Assembly (NCBI RefSeq): GCF_032854445.1
Contig: NC_088295.1
Location: forward strand, 39,171,385 to 39,235,384
From: Liolophura sinensis
Lineage: Eukaryota > Mollusca > Polyplacophora > Chitonida > Chitonidae
Direction: 5' to 3'
DNA: 64,000 bases
Part shown: piece by piece, positions 12,581 through 27,200 of the stretch
Layout of the letters: each line of letters begins with the position of its first letter
Numbering within the stretch: the first letter of the stretch is position 1
The notes under the pieces: generated by a model
The model's input: only the letters and a program-made list of their open reading frames with translations
What the model was told of the DNA's origin: nothing
Database searches by the model: none
Program-made: the position numbers and the translations under genes

Positions 12581-14377
12581 AACTATTATTGTACATGTAC
12601 AAGTATATCCCTAGTTGAGAACATGATCATTACATGGTCACACCATACCGGAGAAGAGGAAGTAAAGTAAAGACAGACATGAACATAACATGTTTTACGA
12701 TGTACACAAGAGAGAAAAACACAGGCATCAACAACAAAAGCTTGTTGTACATCACATTCTTCATTCCTTTTATTTGAAAAATCAGTCGTACTGTATGAAT
12801 GCCCATCAGAAGTTAGTGAAAACCTTTGTATTAAAGACAAAATAGACAATGAAAATGCTCAATGTTTTAATGCTTCAAAGGAGCAATTCGATGAAACAAG
12901 GTCTTTTGTCTTTGTGCTGAAATGTGAGAATGACTTCAAGGTTAACAGCTACCCCTTTCAGAATACCATTCACAAGTGCCCAGGCCCTTTCCCTTAAAGC
13001 TACTTTTGAGTTGTGATCATTTTATTTAAAATGGCAAAAATAAGTACCTTTACTAAGCACTGTGATGTAGTAAAGATCTACAAGCTCTGAAATTACTCAG
13101 TGAAAATGGGGCCAGTGACAGAAGGGTTGCTAACTTATATGTAGGCCAGTTAAAATAAAGCCACTTTGCAGAAAATCAAATACCTTAATGTGATTTGAAG
13201 GAAATTAAAAAAGAATCAGTGTTTGATCTTCTTTCTTCAGTTTCAAAACAAGGCCTAAGTAAAAGAGTTACAGCTGAATACATTAACTGCATTCTGACAT
13301 CGAACATGCTGAAAATAAGAAGGCATACCTGTATATACTACATGTTGCATAGTAACATTAAAATCGACCTTTAATATGAAAAGAGTATTCTTCGGCGTAA
13401 ACTCTGAGTACCATTGTACTTGATCCAGTTTACATCAACCATGTTTACACTTACATCAAACATGTTTACATTAAATCACCAAGATAAACAAGCAAATTCA
13501 GAGAATTTATACATCTAGCACTAAATCTTCAGGCGTTGACATGGAGTAACCTAGTTTTCAAACTTGATCTGGTTCCACCAGTATGTTTTAAGAAGTGAAT
13601 AATTAAACTGATCCTAAATTATATGTACAATATGATAAATTCCAGTGTTAAAGATTGGAAATTTTCTTCAATCACAAAAAATTACATAATAATGGGAGGG
13701 GGTAGGATAATAAATGCTGTCTTGAATTACATGTACTTTCAATACAAACGATGGTTAATTCGAGGTCGTTTCTAATACAGCACTTATACGCATGTGTAAT
13801 TTGAGATCTGGACGTATCAGCAGTTGCCATGGATTTCAGTTCTCAAGATGTCAGTTGTTTCGTTGAAAACTTTTCTAATGACATATGTAGCTGTATCCTA
13901 TGACTTGAAAGGTATGGTATTGCACTAATTCTTTAACAAATAATTAACATCGGGTGAAAATGACCAGAATCAAACAATTTCATGAGGTACAATAGAACAC
14001 TTACCATTAAACAGGTATCGTCATCCAATTAGTAGATGAAGCAAACAAACAAAAGACTGATTTATGTCAAAACAAGATGACAAATTTTTGGATAATGTAA
14101 ACCCGCCTGTGGAAAGGAATAAAGGTTGTGATGGTATTTTCAGTGGTAATAACTTGCAGAAGGATGGTCTTTTTGTAGAGTGAACTTAAAAACCCATGAG
14201 CCATGTGGCCATAGCTAGTCCTGACACACCTAATAAACAGCTGGCGCTTGAACTGGCCAGCAACATGAGCACTAAGTTCAAAGGGGCAACAAACACAACC
14301 GTTTTCTCATCCAGGAGGATCTTCTCTGTCATAAATATCCCAGAACAACAGGTATCCAGGAAAAGTCACAAGAATTG
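12581..14377 (-). other. Probable 3' UTR and flank of the membrane-protein gene
   Basis: AT-rich sequence downstream of the stop codon at 14378 on the minus strand. No coding exon is seen. Reverse AATAAA signals (TTTATT on the plus strand) near 13021 and 12766 could end the transcript before the tandem array. Confidence 0.35.
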
Positions 14378-15191
14378 TTATGATTTCAAATAATCCCCTT
14401 GTGACGCAAGAGATACTTTCAATTGCCAGAATGCACTATTGTAAATGGCAGATCCGAGAAGAATGGAAATTGACACAACCAGCATTGGGGTGATCTGATT
14501 TTGAGGACAGAATTTGGTCAGCCACCATTTGTCCCATTGCAAACACAGCAGACTGGCTGAGGACATCACAAACTGAAATAGAAAAAATAGGGTTTAACTT
14601 GAAATGGAATTATTTAGTTGCTGTTAGGTTAGATTCCTCCCTGTTTGTCGATCCTTTCCATTTCTTTCAATAAAATATTGTTTAAGGAAAAAAAAGCTGT
14701 AGGTTGACTTTTCACTTAACATTCATGTTGTTTAATGTTACAAAAAACTGGCAGTTAATGATTGTGCAGACAGCATTCATTGTGTGCCAAAAATTTTGTG
14801 CTTAACTGTTTCAAAGATTTGAAGTTTGTTAATCACTGTATTTCAACTAATAGCACTTCAAAAATAAGACCGCTGCTTCAAATTTCATTTTGGTGCTAAG
14901 CAAATGTTAATGTAATATGGCTGAAACAATATGCAAACTTATATAACTTGTATATCTGTCAGGACTGAAATCTTACCCACAAATCTCTGGGTGAACCCTC
15001 AAAGGGGCAGGAAGCACTAAGCAGCAGAAAGGTGATTACAACTGTGGCGTTACTAACTAAGGGAAGTTTTGTTCTCAACTTGTGTTCATTGATAAGACGC
15101 TGCGGTATATCCTGAAAGAAAAATGTTGAGATTGCTTTCACAGTGCTTATTACATGGAAAACTTTGTTACTTTTTGCGTATATCAGGAATT

Positions 15192-15223
<32 letters not shown>

Positions 15224-18200
15224 AATATAATCATAACGGCTGTTAAATACGTGTATCTAAATATATATGCATCTGATTCACACAAGAACAATTGTCCTCA
15301 ATATATATATATGACAATATATAAGACCTAGCATAAAGCTGTTCTCAAACCATTCAACCATAAAAGCTAAATACTTGATTTAGAAAAGGTATTTTCAAAG
15401 ATAGGAGAAAACAGACCCAAATGGCTACAACCATTTTGTGCTGATGTGCCCGGCGACTCTATAAGTCAACTGTTAAACTGGTATTTTTACAAGGCCATCA
15501 CAAAGACCATGTTAGAGGTACTGAGTACATGATGTCGCATTTGTTCTCTGGTTTTAGAAATCACTGATGGCACTTCAATTTTCTCATTGTGTGCAGTTAT
15601 GCGAACTCTAAATCGTGATATAGTGGTTATGCAACGGCACAAAAAGTATGCTTTTTAAACTTGATGTGGAACTCAACAATGCTCATGCTGGCTTCCTCTC
15701 CAACCGTACGTGGGCAGGTCTGTCAGCAACCTGCGGATGGTCGTGGGTTTCCACCCATCATAATGCTAGCCACCTTCATATAAGTGAAATATTCTTGAGT
15801 ATGGCGTAAAACACCAATCAAATAAATAAATAAATAAATATATATTTTTTTACAATGCTTCCAGTCAGAGAATCCTCACTCTGGCAGGACCAGTCTTTTC
15901 TTTGGCAACAACTGCTAAGCACCTATTAAAGAATTCACAAACTGGTATGACAGCATTTAACTGTTTATCTCATGTGTATCAAAAGTACATATCTAACACA
16001 AATTTCTGGGCAACTGGCTTGTGCATCAGTAATGTAAACCACACAGCGTCTCAACCTACACCATAAAGGTCTACTTCACAAAGCCGTTGCAATTCTGTTT
16101 CTGATTGGTGCTTAACTCCATGCAAAAAAAATTTTCACTTACATGACAGAGGCCATGTTTATGAGTGGAGGAAACAGAAGAAGCTCAAATGGCAGTTGGC
16201 ACCAACAATACTCTAATTCTTCAACCGTTTTCCTCTCCGACCAATATTTTGAAACATTCTGAGAGAACTGATGGGTGTAGAGTACTGATTTGCACAGTTT
16301 TATAAAGTTCGACCTTTAGTAAACCTTTTTAAACAAATCATTTTTATCTTCAGTTTCATAATAAATCTATGCATAAATTCCACTGGAAAAAGTGCTTTAG
16401 TTGTTGAAAAGGTTGAAGAATTACAGTAACACTGACAACCCACATTAGATAACCATCACAGTGCTCTAGTTCTGGCACTGCTGCATCTGCTATGTGCAAA
16501 AGACAGACTCTGGTTATACGTGCTCAGCTGTAGCCTACCTGGTTTTGCACAGCATATATTTTAGCTGCCAGACTGAGAGCTAGCAATCCTATAGCTGTGA
16601 GATTCCTGCTGACTGAAGCCGAGGAAGAACGATCAATGATAAAGAGGGTCACAGAGTGGGTAAAGGCCACGCCCAATGAGGATAAACCTCCATACAACCT
16701 GCCAAGAAGAAAACGAAAGATGTTCACATTTTATACACAGAATAAATTCATTTTTGTTCGACCTCTATGAGCTGCGCTTAATAATTCATGAATTAAAACT
16801 AGTTCAACATTGTATAACACTTGAAAAACACAAAAAGCGTATTTGTATCATAGTTGTCTGAAGTAAATGGCAGAATAAGAACAACTAACAATGAAACCTT
16901 ATACTCCTGTCTTTCTCCTGTTTGATTGTGGAGTGTGGGGAATGTGGAGTGGTGGAGAGGAGCAACACTGCATCTTGGCATTCAACAGAAATCCTGGGCA
17001 CAGCACCAGTCAGACTCATTAAGGCACGTCACAACTTTAGGATTATCAACATCTCAAACAAACACTAAAGCAAAATTTGCTTCAAACTGGCACTAGGAAT
17101 GGCTGTGGATGACTATATTCACCTCTTAATATTTGGTTTCATGCTCCTACCAACAACTGAAGGAGAGTACACCAAGTTTCAGTTGGTCCCTTACACTGCT
17201 TAGGGGTCCAACAGCAGTCTGTTAAAAACCCTACTAGACATCAATCATCAGATTCACAATATGCCCACCTGTCATATTTACACCATCTGAGTTCCTGGTC
17301 CACACATTTTTTGTCTCATCTTAGACGTTAGATTTAATGAAATCTGGATGAATATTTATCTTGCGATGATCGAAAGCTAGGAACTGAACAGACAGGTACT
17401 CTAGGACCCTGCACATTGCACACTTGTTAGGTCAAGCAGGTTATTACATGTTTTCCTGACATGTGCATACTTTCTCACAGGGGTAGATGGGAATAGATTG
17501 ACAGAGGCATTACTTATGCATAACAATGCCTGGATTTATTGTGTTGGTGACATTTCGATGTAGGTTCTTACATCGTTATCAAACCATATGTTTGATGATG
17601 TAAGAACCTACATCGAAATGTCACCAACACAATAAATCCAGGAATTGTTATCCATAAGTAATGCATCTGTCAATCTATACCATCCCAATTCCTAAATGCC
17701 TCTGAAAGAAGTAGATGGGAATATATATGTAGGTATGTCTGCTTAGGGTTTAACGTCATACTTAACAATTTTTCAATTATATCATGATGAGGAGTCATTC
17801 GGTGTGTGTACATATATTGTGTTTTCTAGTGGCAGATCAGGTCCTTGCCTCCCAAGTCCTGCCGACCATGAAGCATCATGCCGAAGACACCAGACATGAC
17901 ACCCCACCCAGTCACATTATACTGACACTGAGTCAACCAGTCATGTTTCCTTGCTCAAACCTCTCAATACTCAGTGTCAAGCAAGGCAGCAGGAGGTACC
18001 ATTTTTAAAGTCTTTGGCATGACCTGATGCGGGTTTGATCCCGCTGTCTCTTAGATAGGAACAAGATAGGGAGCACCTAGATAAATATGCAAAAAGATAA
18101 TACAGTATCCAGGGCTACCTTAGGAAGAAGCTTGAGTTTTTGTGTGTTAGTAACATTGTTGCCAAAATGTTTAGAGTAAGACTGAAAATGTGGTAACAAG

Positions 18201-21200
18201 TCTGATAGGTCACAAATAAGTTACAGTCAATTATCCCAGCACCATTTGAGTAATAAGAGTATTATTATAAGAACAGGAAACATAACAATATCTCTAAAAT
18301 TTAAGGTGCTATGACGCCTTACACTTGTAGACAAAGAAAATTGTTACTTACATATTAAGTGTGTACATTTCTCTATGTATGACTAAAAAGTCACTCTTCA
18401 GGATAAGGAAGTACAAAGAGATGATCACAGTGAAGATGGCCAACCACAATAGGTGAAGGAAAATGGACGACTCTACATACATCTTGAAAAAATCAAAACA
18501 TAAAAACATTGTCAAATGTGGCTGTGAGGAACTGCATATTTCCTCCATATTTCATGAAAAACAAATTACTTCTAGAAAATACATGGTTTGGCAATTTTGC
18601 GAAAGAACAATAAATATTTGAGCAGATTTAGAATAAGATAATGTGAATGTGGTAATTGAAATGATTTCTCATACATTTTTTACATGTGACTGGAATTAAT
18701 TGAAATGAGCAGCAAATTGATGATGAAATATTCAATGATGAATTATCCTGACCAATGCAATATTTATAATAAAGCATCCAAAGACATTGTGTAAACACAC
18801 CGTACAAATTTTTGTCCAGAAAAACGTCCCAACCAGACTAAAGGGAGATAACTCAAAATCCAGTAGGACTCAGGGGAGATAGCTCTCCATGCAGATCTAT
18901 GGTCCTCTTTTTCCCACCACATAAACAAATTTGAAATAACTGTGATAAAAAAATTTTCCTAATTGTTGCAACTAACTCATATGAACATCTGTATAAAGAT
19001 TAAGGAAAACCTACATATGTACATCTATTTATTTGTTTTCCCTATGCGATACAATGAACCAGGTTCTACTCACAACAGACACAAGTAGTGAAGACGGGAA
19101 AAATGACAAGGCAAATCCTATCCCAATGATGTGATTGATACTATTGTAAGATCCACTAGATACTATGGCATACAGAAATGGGACTGTAAGAACTGATCCC
19201 CAATATTCGGTCATCACCCTGTAATGCAAGTAAAAAATGTCAGATTATTTAAAAAAAAAAAAAACCTTTTTTAAAGAAATATCTAAAAAAAACTTAGTCC
19301 TCATTTTTTCAAAATACCCTCCTTGCAAAATTAATATGTTACCCCAAATATTAAAATGAAATAATTTTTAGAAAGTAAATTTACTTTGTGATGGTAACTA
19401 TTTTATAAACATTAGATGTATTCCATACTTTGAATAAACAAAGTAACAAATGTTTTTATTCCAATCATCCTGAATTTTTGATCCATGGAAATCCTTACTT
19501 ACCATGTATCAGTTGTGCCAGGTTGCAGAAAAATAATGACTGCTCCCAGCAAAACACTGAATGGTCCAAAGTGCTGAAGGATGGGAAGTGCAGGAAAATG
19601 GATTCGTGACAAAATAAATATCACTAAACCAGAAACTGACACCCACAAACCTATGAAGAAAAAAATGAGAAAGTCTTAGCACGTATAATCTATCCTTTTC
19701 CTGTCAAATAACATCAAACACACAAAAAGAGAGGTACCATGTAGACAATGATTTCAAAAGTCTAAAAATAACTTTTCACAAAAATATTTTTGACATCTTC
19801 AAGAAAAGCTTGAGGTTTAAAGATGTCTGGTCAAAATTTCACAATTACACAAAATTTAACATTGTATCATTAGCTGTTGTACAATAGCTTTATCTCTTAC
19901 AAAGTACCACTTTTATGTGATGATATGTAAAACATGTAACTTCACCAAGTTTAGGGATACTTTAGGGGATCCGATTGATTCATCCATCATATAGTTTTTA
20001 GAGTTTTTAGATTTTTTGTCCATTTTGTACATAACATATTACATGTACGCAGTGGGGACATAGGTCAGGTAGAATACCACTTTGGTTGATAGAGACTTCT
20101 TCATACAAGACTGGATATTATAAAAATCCAAGAGAAGAGAAAACAAAGCTTTATTTTTACCAGTAAGAAAAAAACAAGGGACATAAGAGAGTATGTGTTC
20201 ATCACCTTGGCTGTTAGACTGTGAGAGTTATTTCCCTTACCTGTGAGATCACTAAGACACGGTTCACCGCCCAGAGCTGTGAGCCATATCACCTTGCCTG
20301 TAGAGTACACATTCACTCCACACAAGATATATACAAGCCCAATATAGGTGTAAGCCTGAACATGAAACAAAAACACAACAACCAAATTAAAATAGAAATT
20401 AAAAATTCTTAATAAGAAAAAAAAAATACTATCATAAATGAATTCAAAAATATTCTGAATAACAGACAGGTGATAAATAAATATGTATAAAGATATAGAC
20501 CCTAACAATTAATCAATGATATTACAGAAAGACAATACAATTCTTAAGGGTTAAACTGTTAAATGTTTAAATGTTTAAATTGTGAATGTTCATGTCTTCA
20601 AAAATAAAATCACCATTTCTTTGTAAATTATAACCAAGGATGGCACAGAGGAATGTCTTGCATATATGTCATATACACATTATACAGACAGAGGATGTCT
20701 TCTTGTAGGTTAAAAATAAAGGTATCTACCTCTTTCTCTGAAATCACCACCTGGCCATCAAACATGAGGACATATACAAGGAAGGCTATAAATGGAAACA
20801 GACAGACAGAGCTCTGGGCGCAGGACTCATTGAAATCTCTGCTTACAAAACACAGGAAGCTTGTTGCAATTTTAGTCATGTGACAGGACGAAGAAAACCA
20901 AGCTGGTGTCCATGGTAACTTGTTCACTTGGTATAATCTGAAACCAATGCACCAGAGTAAATTTAAAAATTTTTCAACAGGCTTCTCCTCTTTTCAAAGA
21001 GAAAAAATTGTATAAGATGAAGTCAAGCGGGTGTGTAGTGGCAATACCCAAAAATATATGGACAGACAGACAGAGAGAGAGACAACACCACAGCAGAATA
21101 AGACATGTAATAAGTGCGTATTAAAAAAAGACAACAGAATACAATGCACTGAACCTAAATTACAAAATAATTTAGTTATCAAAGTTTGGTAAAATGCCAT

Positions 21201-24200
21201 ACTAAACTGCTTCTTATTACTTACTACATGCAAACAAGGAAAGATTTTCAGAAATGTTTTTAGCTGCTGTATACACAAAGTCTAACCTAACAGAAATGTA
21301 GATGGCCACCGCACCAGTATAGATGATCAGGGTAGAGGTGTAAAGCTCTAGCAGCCTCAGCAATATCTCTGTGCTGATAAATACTGAAACAAGGATAAAA
21401 AGTTGTTTTTAATTGTAAGCGTGATCATATTCAGAATCTTTATAAAGCTGTACAACCATTTATTGATTTGTGTTTGAAGCAGTAATCAATGATGTTTTAC
21501 TCCTATGTCAATGGTCAGGTTAATGAGTGAAGATAACTAGAGTACCTGGTGTAAACCACTCGTCCTTGGCAGGTAAATGACAAACTTTATCTCCCACGTG
21601 TCAGTATATCCCTTGCGATATCCCACGCACTTTGTGTAAGTGCACCCCATTGGCCTAACGTGCAAAGCCGACTGTTCAATGCCCCCAAGGCCCTGGTGGA
21701 GGCTGGGAATGCTGACCAATTCCACTGAGAGCCAGAGACTTGCAAATATACCCTGCTTTTTTTTAGCAGCATTCAGAGGTGTTAATACACAAATATAGTA
21801 CATTCTGAAGATGCAAATGTAATTCCAAATTCAAGAGTTTTTATTCTGATGTATAACTGTGACATTTCCGATAAAAGCCATTAAATATGACAGCCTATAA
21901 TATTGATATATTGGTGGCTGGTTTTACAGTTTTACTTACCACATGTAATAGGAAAATTTGTGTGCGTCTTTCTAGACGAAGAGAGAGTAAATCTGATCTT
22001 AATCACAACTTTCAGTGAAGTTCTGAAGGTTGAATATTGTTTTATTTTCACAAATAAAGATATAAACTTTAAAACTTACCTTTCAATTTGCTCCCTTATG
22101 AGAAATATTAGAATCAAGAATGTAGAAATCTATTACAGGGTACCCTGCATATTTCTATGATGAGCATACAACATGCTCATCCAACTTACTAAATGTCTGT
22201 ACGGTGCATAGTGTGCCCAAAAGGTGGGGAGATCCGTGTGGATGAGCATACAACATGCTAATCCGACTTACTGACTGTTCGTACAGTGCATAGTGTGCCC
22301 AAAATCTGGGGAAATCCATGTGGATGAGCATACAACATGCTCCGTCCGACTTACCAACTTTCTGTACAGTGCATAGTGTGCCCAAAAGCTGGGGAGATCC
22401 ATGTGGATGAGCATACAACATGCTCATCCGACTTATCAACTGTCTGTACAGTGCATAGTGTGCCCAAAAGCTGGGGAGATCCGTGTGGATGAGCATACAG
22501 CATGCTCATCCACTTACCAACTGTCTGTACATTTCATAGTATGCCCAAAAGCTGGGGAGATCAGTGTGGATGAGCATACAACATGCTCCATCCGACTTAC
22601 CAAGTGTCTGTACAGTCCATAGTGTGGCCAAACACTGGGGAGATCCGTGTGGATGAGCATACAGCATGCTCATCTGACTTACCGACTGTCTGTACAGTGC
22701 ATAGTGTGCCCAAAAGCTGGGGAGATCCGTGTGGATGAGCATACAACATGCTCCATCCGACTTACCAACTGTGTGTACAGTCCATAGTGTGGCCAAACAC
22801 TGGGGAGATCCGTGTGGATGAGCATACAGCATGCTCATCTGACTTCCCGACTGTCTGTACAGTGCATAGTGTGCCCAAAAGCTGGGGAGATCCGTGTGGA
22901 TGAGCATACAACATGCTCCATCCGACTTACCAACTGTCTGTACAGTGCATAGTGTGCCCAAAAGCTGGGGAGATCAGTGTGGATGAGCATACAACATGCT
23001 CATCTCACTTACCAACTGTCTGTACAGTGCATAGTGTGCCCAAAGCTGGGGAGATCCGTGTAGATGAGCATACAACATGCTCATCTCACTTACTGACTGT
23101 TCGTACAGTGCATAGTGTGCCCAAAAGCTAAAGGAATCCGTGTGGATGAGCACACAACATGCTCATCCGACTTAACGACTGTCTGTACAGTGCATAGTGT
23201 GCCCAAAGCTGGGGAGATCCGTGTGGAGGAGCACACAACATGCTCATCCGATTTAACGACTGTCTGTACAGTGCATAGTGTGCCCAAAAGCTGGGGAGAT
23301 CCGTGTGGATGAGCATACAACATGCTCATCTGACTTCCCGACTGTCTGTACATTTCATAGTATGCCCAAAAGCTGGGGAGATCCGTGTGGATGAGCATAC
23401 AACATGCTCATCTCACTTACCAACTGTCTGTACAGTGCATAGTGTGCCCAAAAGCTGGGGAGATCCGTGTAGATGCGCATACAACATGCTCATCTGACTT
23501 ACCAACTGTCTGTACAGTGCATAGTGTGCCCAAAAGCTGGGGAGAGCCGTGTGGATGAGCATACAACATGCTCATCTGACTTACCGACTGTCTGTACATT
23601 TCATAGTATGCCCAAAAGCTGGGGAGATCCGTGTAGATGAGCATACAACATGCTCATCTGACTTACCGACTGTCTGTACATTTCATAGTGTGCCCAAAAG
23701 CTAGGGAGATCCGTGTGGATGAGCATACAACATGCTCATCTGACTTACCGACTGTCTGTACAATGCATCCGTGTGGATGAGCAATGCATAAATGCATAAA
23801 GTGCCCACAAGCTGGGAAAACCCGTGTGGATGAGCATACAGCATGCTCATCTGACTTACCGACTGTCTGTACATTTCATAGTGTGCCCAAAAGCTGGGGA
23901 GATCCGTGTGGATGAGCATACAACATGCTCCATCCAACTTACTGACTGTCTGTACAATGCATTGTGTGCCCAAGCTGGAAAGATACAACATGCTCATCTG
24001 ACTCATTAACTGTCTGTACAATGCATAGTGTGCCCAAAAGCTAGAAAGACACAACATGCTCATCTGACTCACCAACTGTCTGTACAGTGCATAGTGTGCC
24101 CAAAAGCTGGGGGGATCCGTGTGTGGCCACGTACGCTGACAGCAAACACACTGCGGCATTGACCAGAATCAAAATATGTACAACACTGATATGTATGCCT

Positions 24201-27200
24201 ACCACAGGAACAAAATAGCTGGACAGAGAGTCAAGGCTAGAAAATCAGAGGTGAAAGGTCAAGCTCAGAAGCTGGTGAGAAAAATGATGACTGGTACTGT
24301 TACTAAGTATTCAAAATGATTAATTTTAAAGGAAAGACCTCTAAAAATCGAAGTAGACATCACTTAGTTGACCTCTTAAAACTATGCATTATTTTTTAAA
24401 ATTTTTGTGAAAAGAGTTAAAGGCCAAAAAGTTGTAACCAAAAATTTCTTCCTTCTGATGAACATCAGGATAAAGGGTGCCGTGATGTCAGAGTTACTAT
24501 ATACCGTCACTATGGCTCATAAAACCTACCACAGTTTTCAAATATTTGGATATCACGTGGATGTACTTAAGTACCAAGATTATATGATTAGAACCTACTT
24601 TCACAAAAGCTTGTTGATTTTTATGACATATCTCAGATGTTTTCTGACTGGCCCCGATAGCATAGTTGGTAGAGCGTCCACTTCGGGAGGCGGTAGATTC
24701 TGGGTCAATCCTTGGTCGGTTCACGCCTAAGAACTTAAAAGAGGGAGTTGTAACTTCCTCGCTTGGCGTTCAGCATGAAGGGGATAGTGCAATGACTGCC
24801 TGACCCGTATCAGTATAATGGCTTGGGCGGGGCGGCTTACTCGCCTTTGGTAAGTCATCTCAGTGAAGCAGCACTAGATAAAAGAGCAGTGGAAATCTGT
24901 CCTCCAACAAGTAGGAACATTACCATGTACTCTAAGGATTTCTTCGTCGTCATATGACTAAAAAATTGAAAGTACAGCCTTAAACCCCAAGCACTCACTC
25001 ACTCACTCAGATATTTTATCACATGAAAAAAGTCCCATAACAGGGGTTTTAAGTTTGAACTCTTTTGTGGTAAAAGATAAAAATAGTCCTACTATATCAT
25101 GTGGCTCATAAAAACTCTTAGGCAAACTTTGTTGACATTATTTTACCAATTCCAGAGGCACAAATGACATCTCTCTTCTTTACAAACTTCTCATGTTCAC
25201 AAATGTTCCTCAGACTTTTCAATCGCTGTCTAAATAACTTTTTGTGAAACTTTTTTCAGACGTCCACATTATAGTAAATGTGATCAACAATACCTGCCTA
25301 CGAACACTGTTGACAGATCACATGATACAATAGGACCTTCTTACCTTAAGCAATAAAAGAGTTCCAACTCGAAACTCCCACACATAAATAACCACGGAAA
25401 GGTAAAGGTTTAGGTGTTTGGTAAGTAAAACCTATAAAGGTCAAAGGATACTCTAGTCTCCATGGTAACCAGCCAACATGATACATATGTAGCAATATTA
25501 GGACTATGGAACAGCTCAAGGAAAACACCTGAAAGAATAAAACTCAAAATAAGACTACAATAAATATAGCTGCTGACTTGTCAGTAATAAAAAGGTAAAA
25601 CCTTTCCAAAATTTTTAAATGTTTCAGTACAAATGTGAACTTGTCAGTAGTATCACCAAGTAAAATTTGCAAAGTTTTTCTTTTCTACAAGAAAACTTAC
25701 TTCCTTCATTAGATTATGCAAAAATCAGACTCAACCTACATTGTAGTTTAACACAGAACCAAATATATCCAAATAACAAATAAATAAACTTTTTAGTCTA
25801 ATAATTTACACTTTTTGAAATTGAAAGAATCACTTTTCCTATAAATTCTGGGAGAAATTTTATAAACCTTATGCCGCCTGAAGCTGAGACCTATGCCATA
25901 ACAAACAGTATGCCGCAACAACAACAGGTAACCACGATAGCAATGGAGAAGTCGCTCCCATTCCCTTTAATAATGGACTGGCTGTTAAGGCTAGTAGAAA
26001 GCCACTGATCCACCGCGCTCGCACTACAGGTCATAGGACCAGCCTGCAAACAGAAAACAGGATTCAATACAGATGAAAATTCTGATTCCATAATTATAGA
26101 ACATATCGATCTTAGAACACTGATGAAAAAATACAGACTGATAAAATTAAACACTTTAACATCCAATATCCTAGTTTATAGAAGAAAGATAAACCAGAAA
26201 CCACAAGTATATTTTTAAGTTTGAACACTTTTTATAAACTGGTTTCAAGTAGAAGGGGTAACTTTCTTGTGAACCAAGAGCAAATTAACAGTAATATACA
26301 AGAGCACAATTAAAAGACCAAAAAAACAAAACCCATAAAAACAAACTTTTTCTGAACACTCTACCTAAATGATCAAAGAATTTCCGAAGGCCAAGGAAAG
26401 TGGTGAGGAAAACACTAGCTGACAAAATAAATGCTTCTTGTACCTGCAAAAACCTAGAATATATTATACAAATATCATATAACATCTGAAACTCACACTT
26501 TACCTACTAAATCAACACAATAACTTATGATATTACTTTTAATAGTAAAGTCTACATGACTGTGATGTGTGTCACACGTAAGTCTGTTTAGTGTTACATG
26601 AGTGGCCACAAGGCAATGACACAAAAGGTCAACTTGAAGTAGTGGATCTTGGCGTAGGGTAGTTGCAAAATGATCTCACATGGTGCAAGAAATAGCCAAG
26701 TCCTCATAATTTACACATCTCTTTAATACGGTTACCGACAGCAGACCAGCTTTTGAAGACAGACCATGATTGGTTAATTGATACACTAATGTCTTTTACA
26801 GAGCAGCGGCCAACTTCCACAGAAACTCTAAAGTAATCTGTTTTATTAACGTAAAATGAGGACTTAAAAAATTTATGCAGGCTTACATGATCTCAACTCA
26901 CCAATGGCTCTAAAACTGACACATATGAGTGTCTGAGTAGAACTGTGACACAGACGTGAACCACACTGGGTCCAATAGCAAACATAGCTGCCAACAGTCC
27001 AAAAAAGACGGGGTCCACAATCTGAGCGTCCTTGACAGCTAGTTTGGGGATACAAAATGATGACTCGGCTGGGACTAGAAACAACTGAAGCACTACAAAG
27101 CTGAAACAAGGGAAAGCTAAGTGAAGACAGTTTTATCTTTTGATTTTCAGACATCTGTTGGAATTCAATTTGTGAATTGTGAAAAATTTATCAGGAGTTT

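Noticed and set aside
21537-21803. Candidate extra exon between membrane-protein exons 9 and 10
   Set aside because: It ends at a possible donor (CACCAG|GTACTC), but the upstream acceptor is an A-run, its phase 0 end does not fit exon 10, and two minus-strand frames are open over most of it.
22155-24159. Many open frames of 60-150 residues on both strands with repeated motifs such as SFWAHYALYRQ
   Set aside because: They are translations of the 82-83 bp satellite. The motif cycles through frames because the unit length is not a multiple of three.
24650-24725. tRNA gene at the head of the ACTC-tailed SINE (also at 44635)
   Set aside because: A- and B-box-like sequences are present, but no proper acceptor-stem pairing closes the molecule. 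The sequence continues as a SINE body with a simple-repeat tail.
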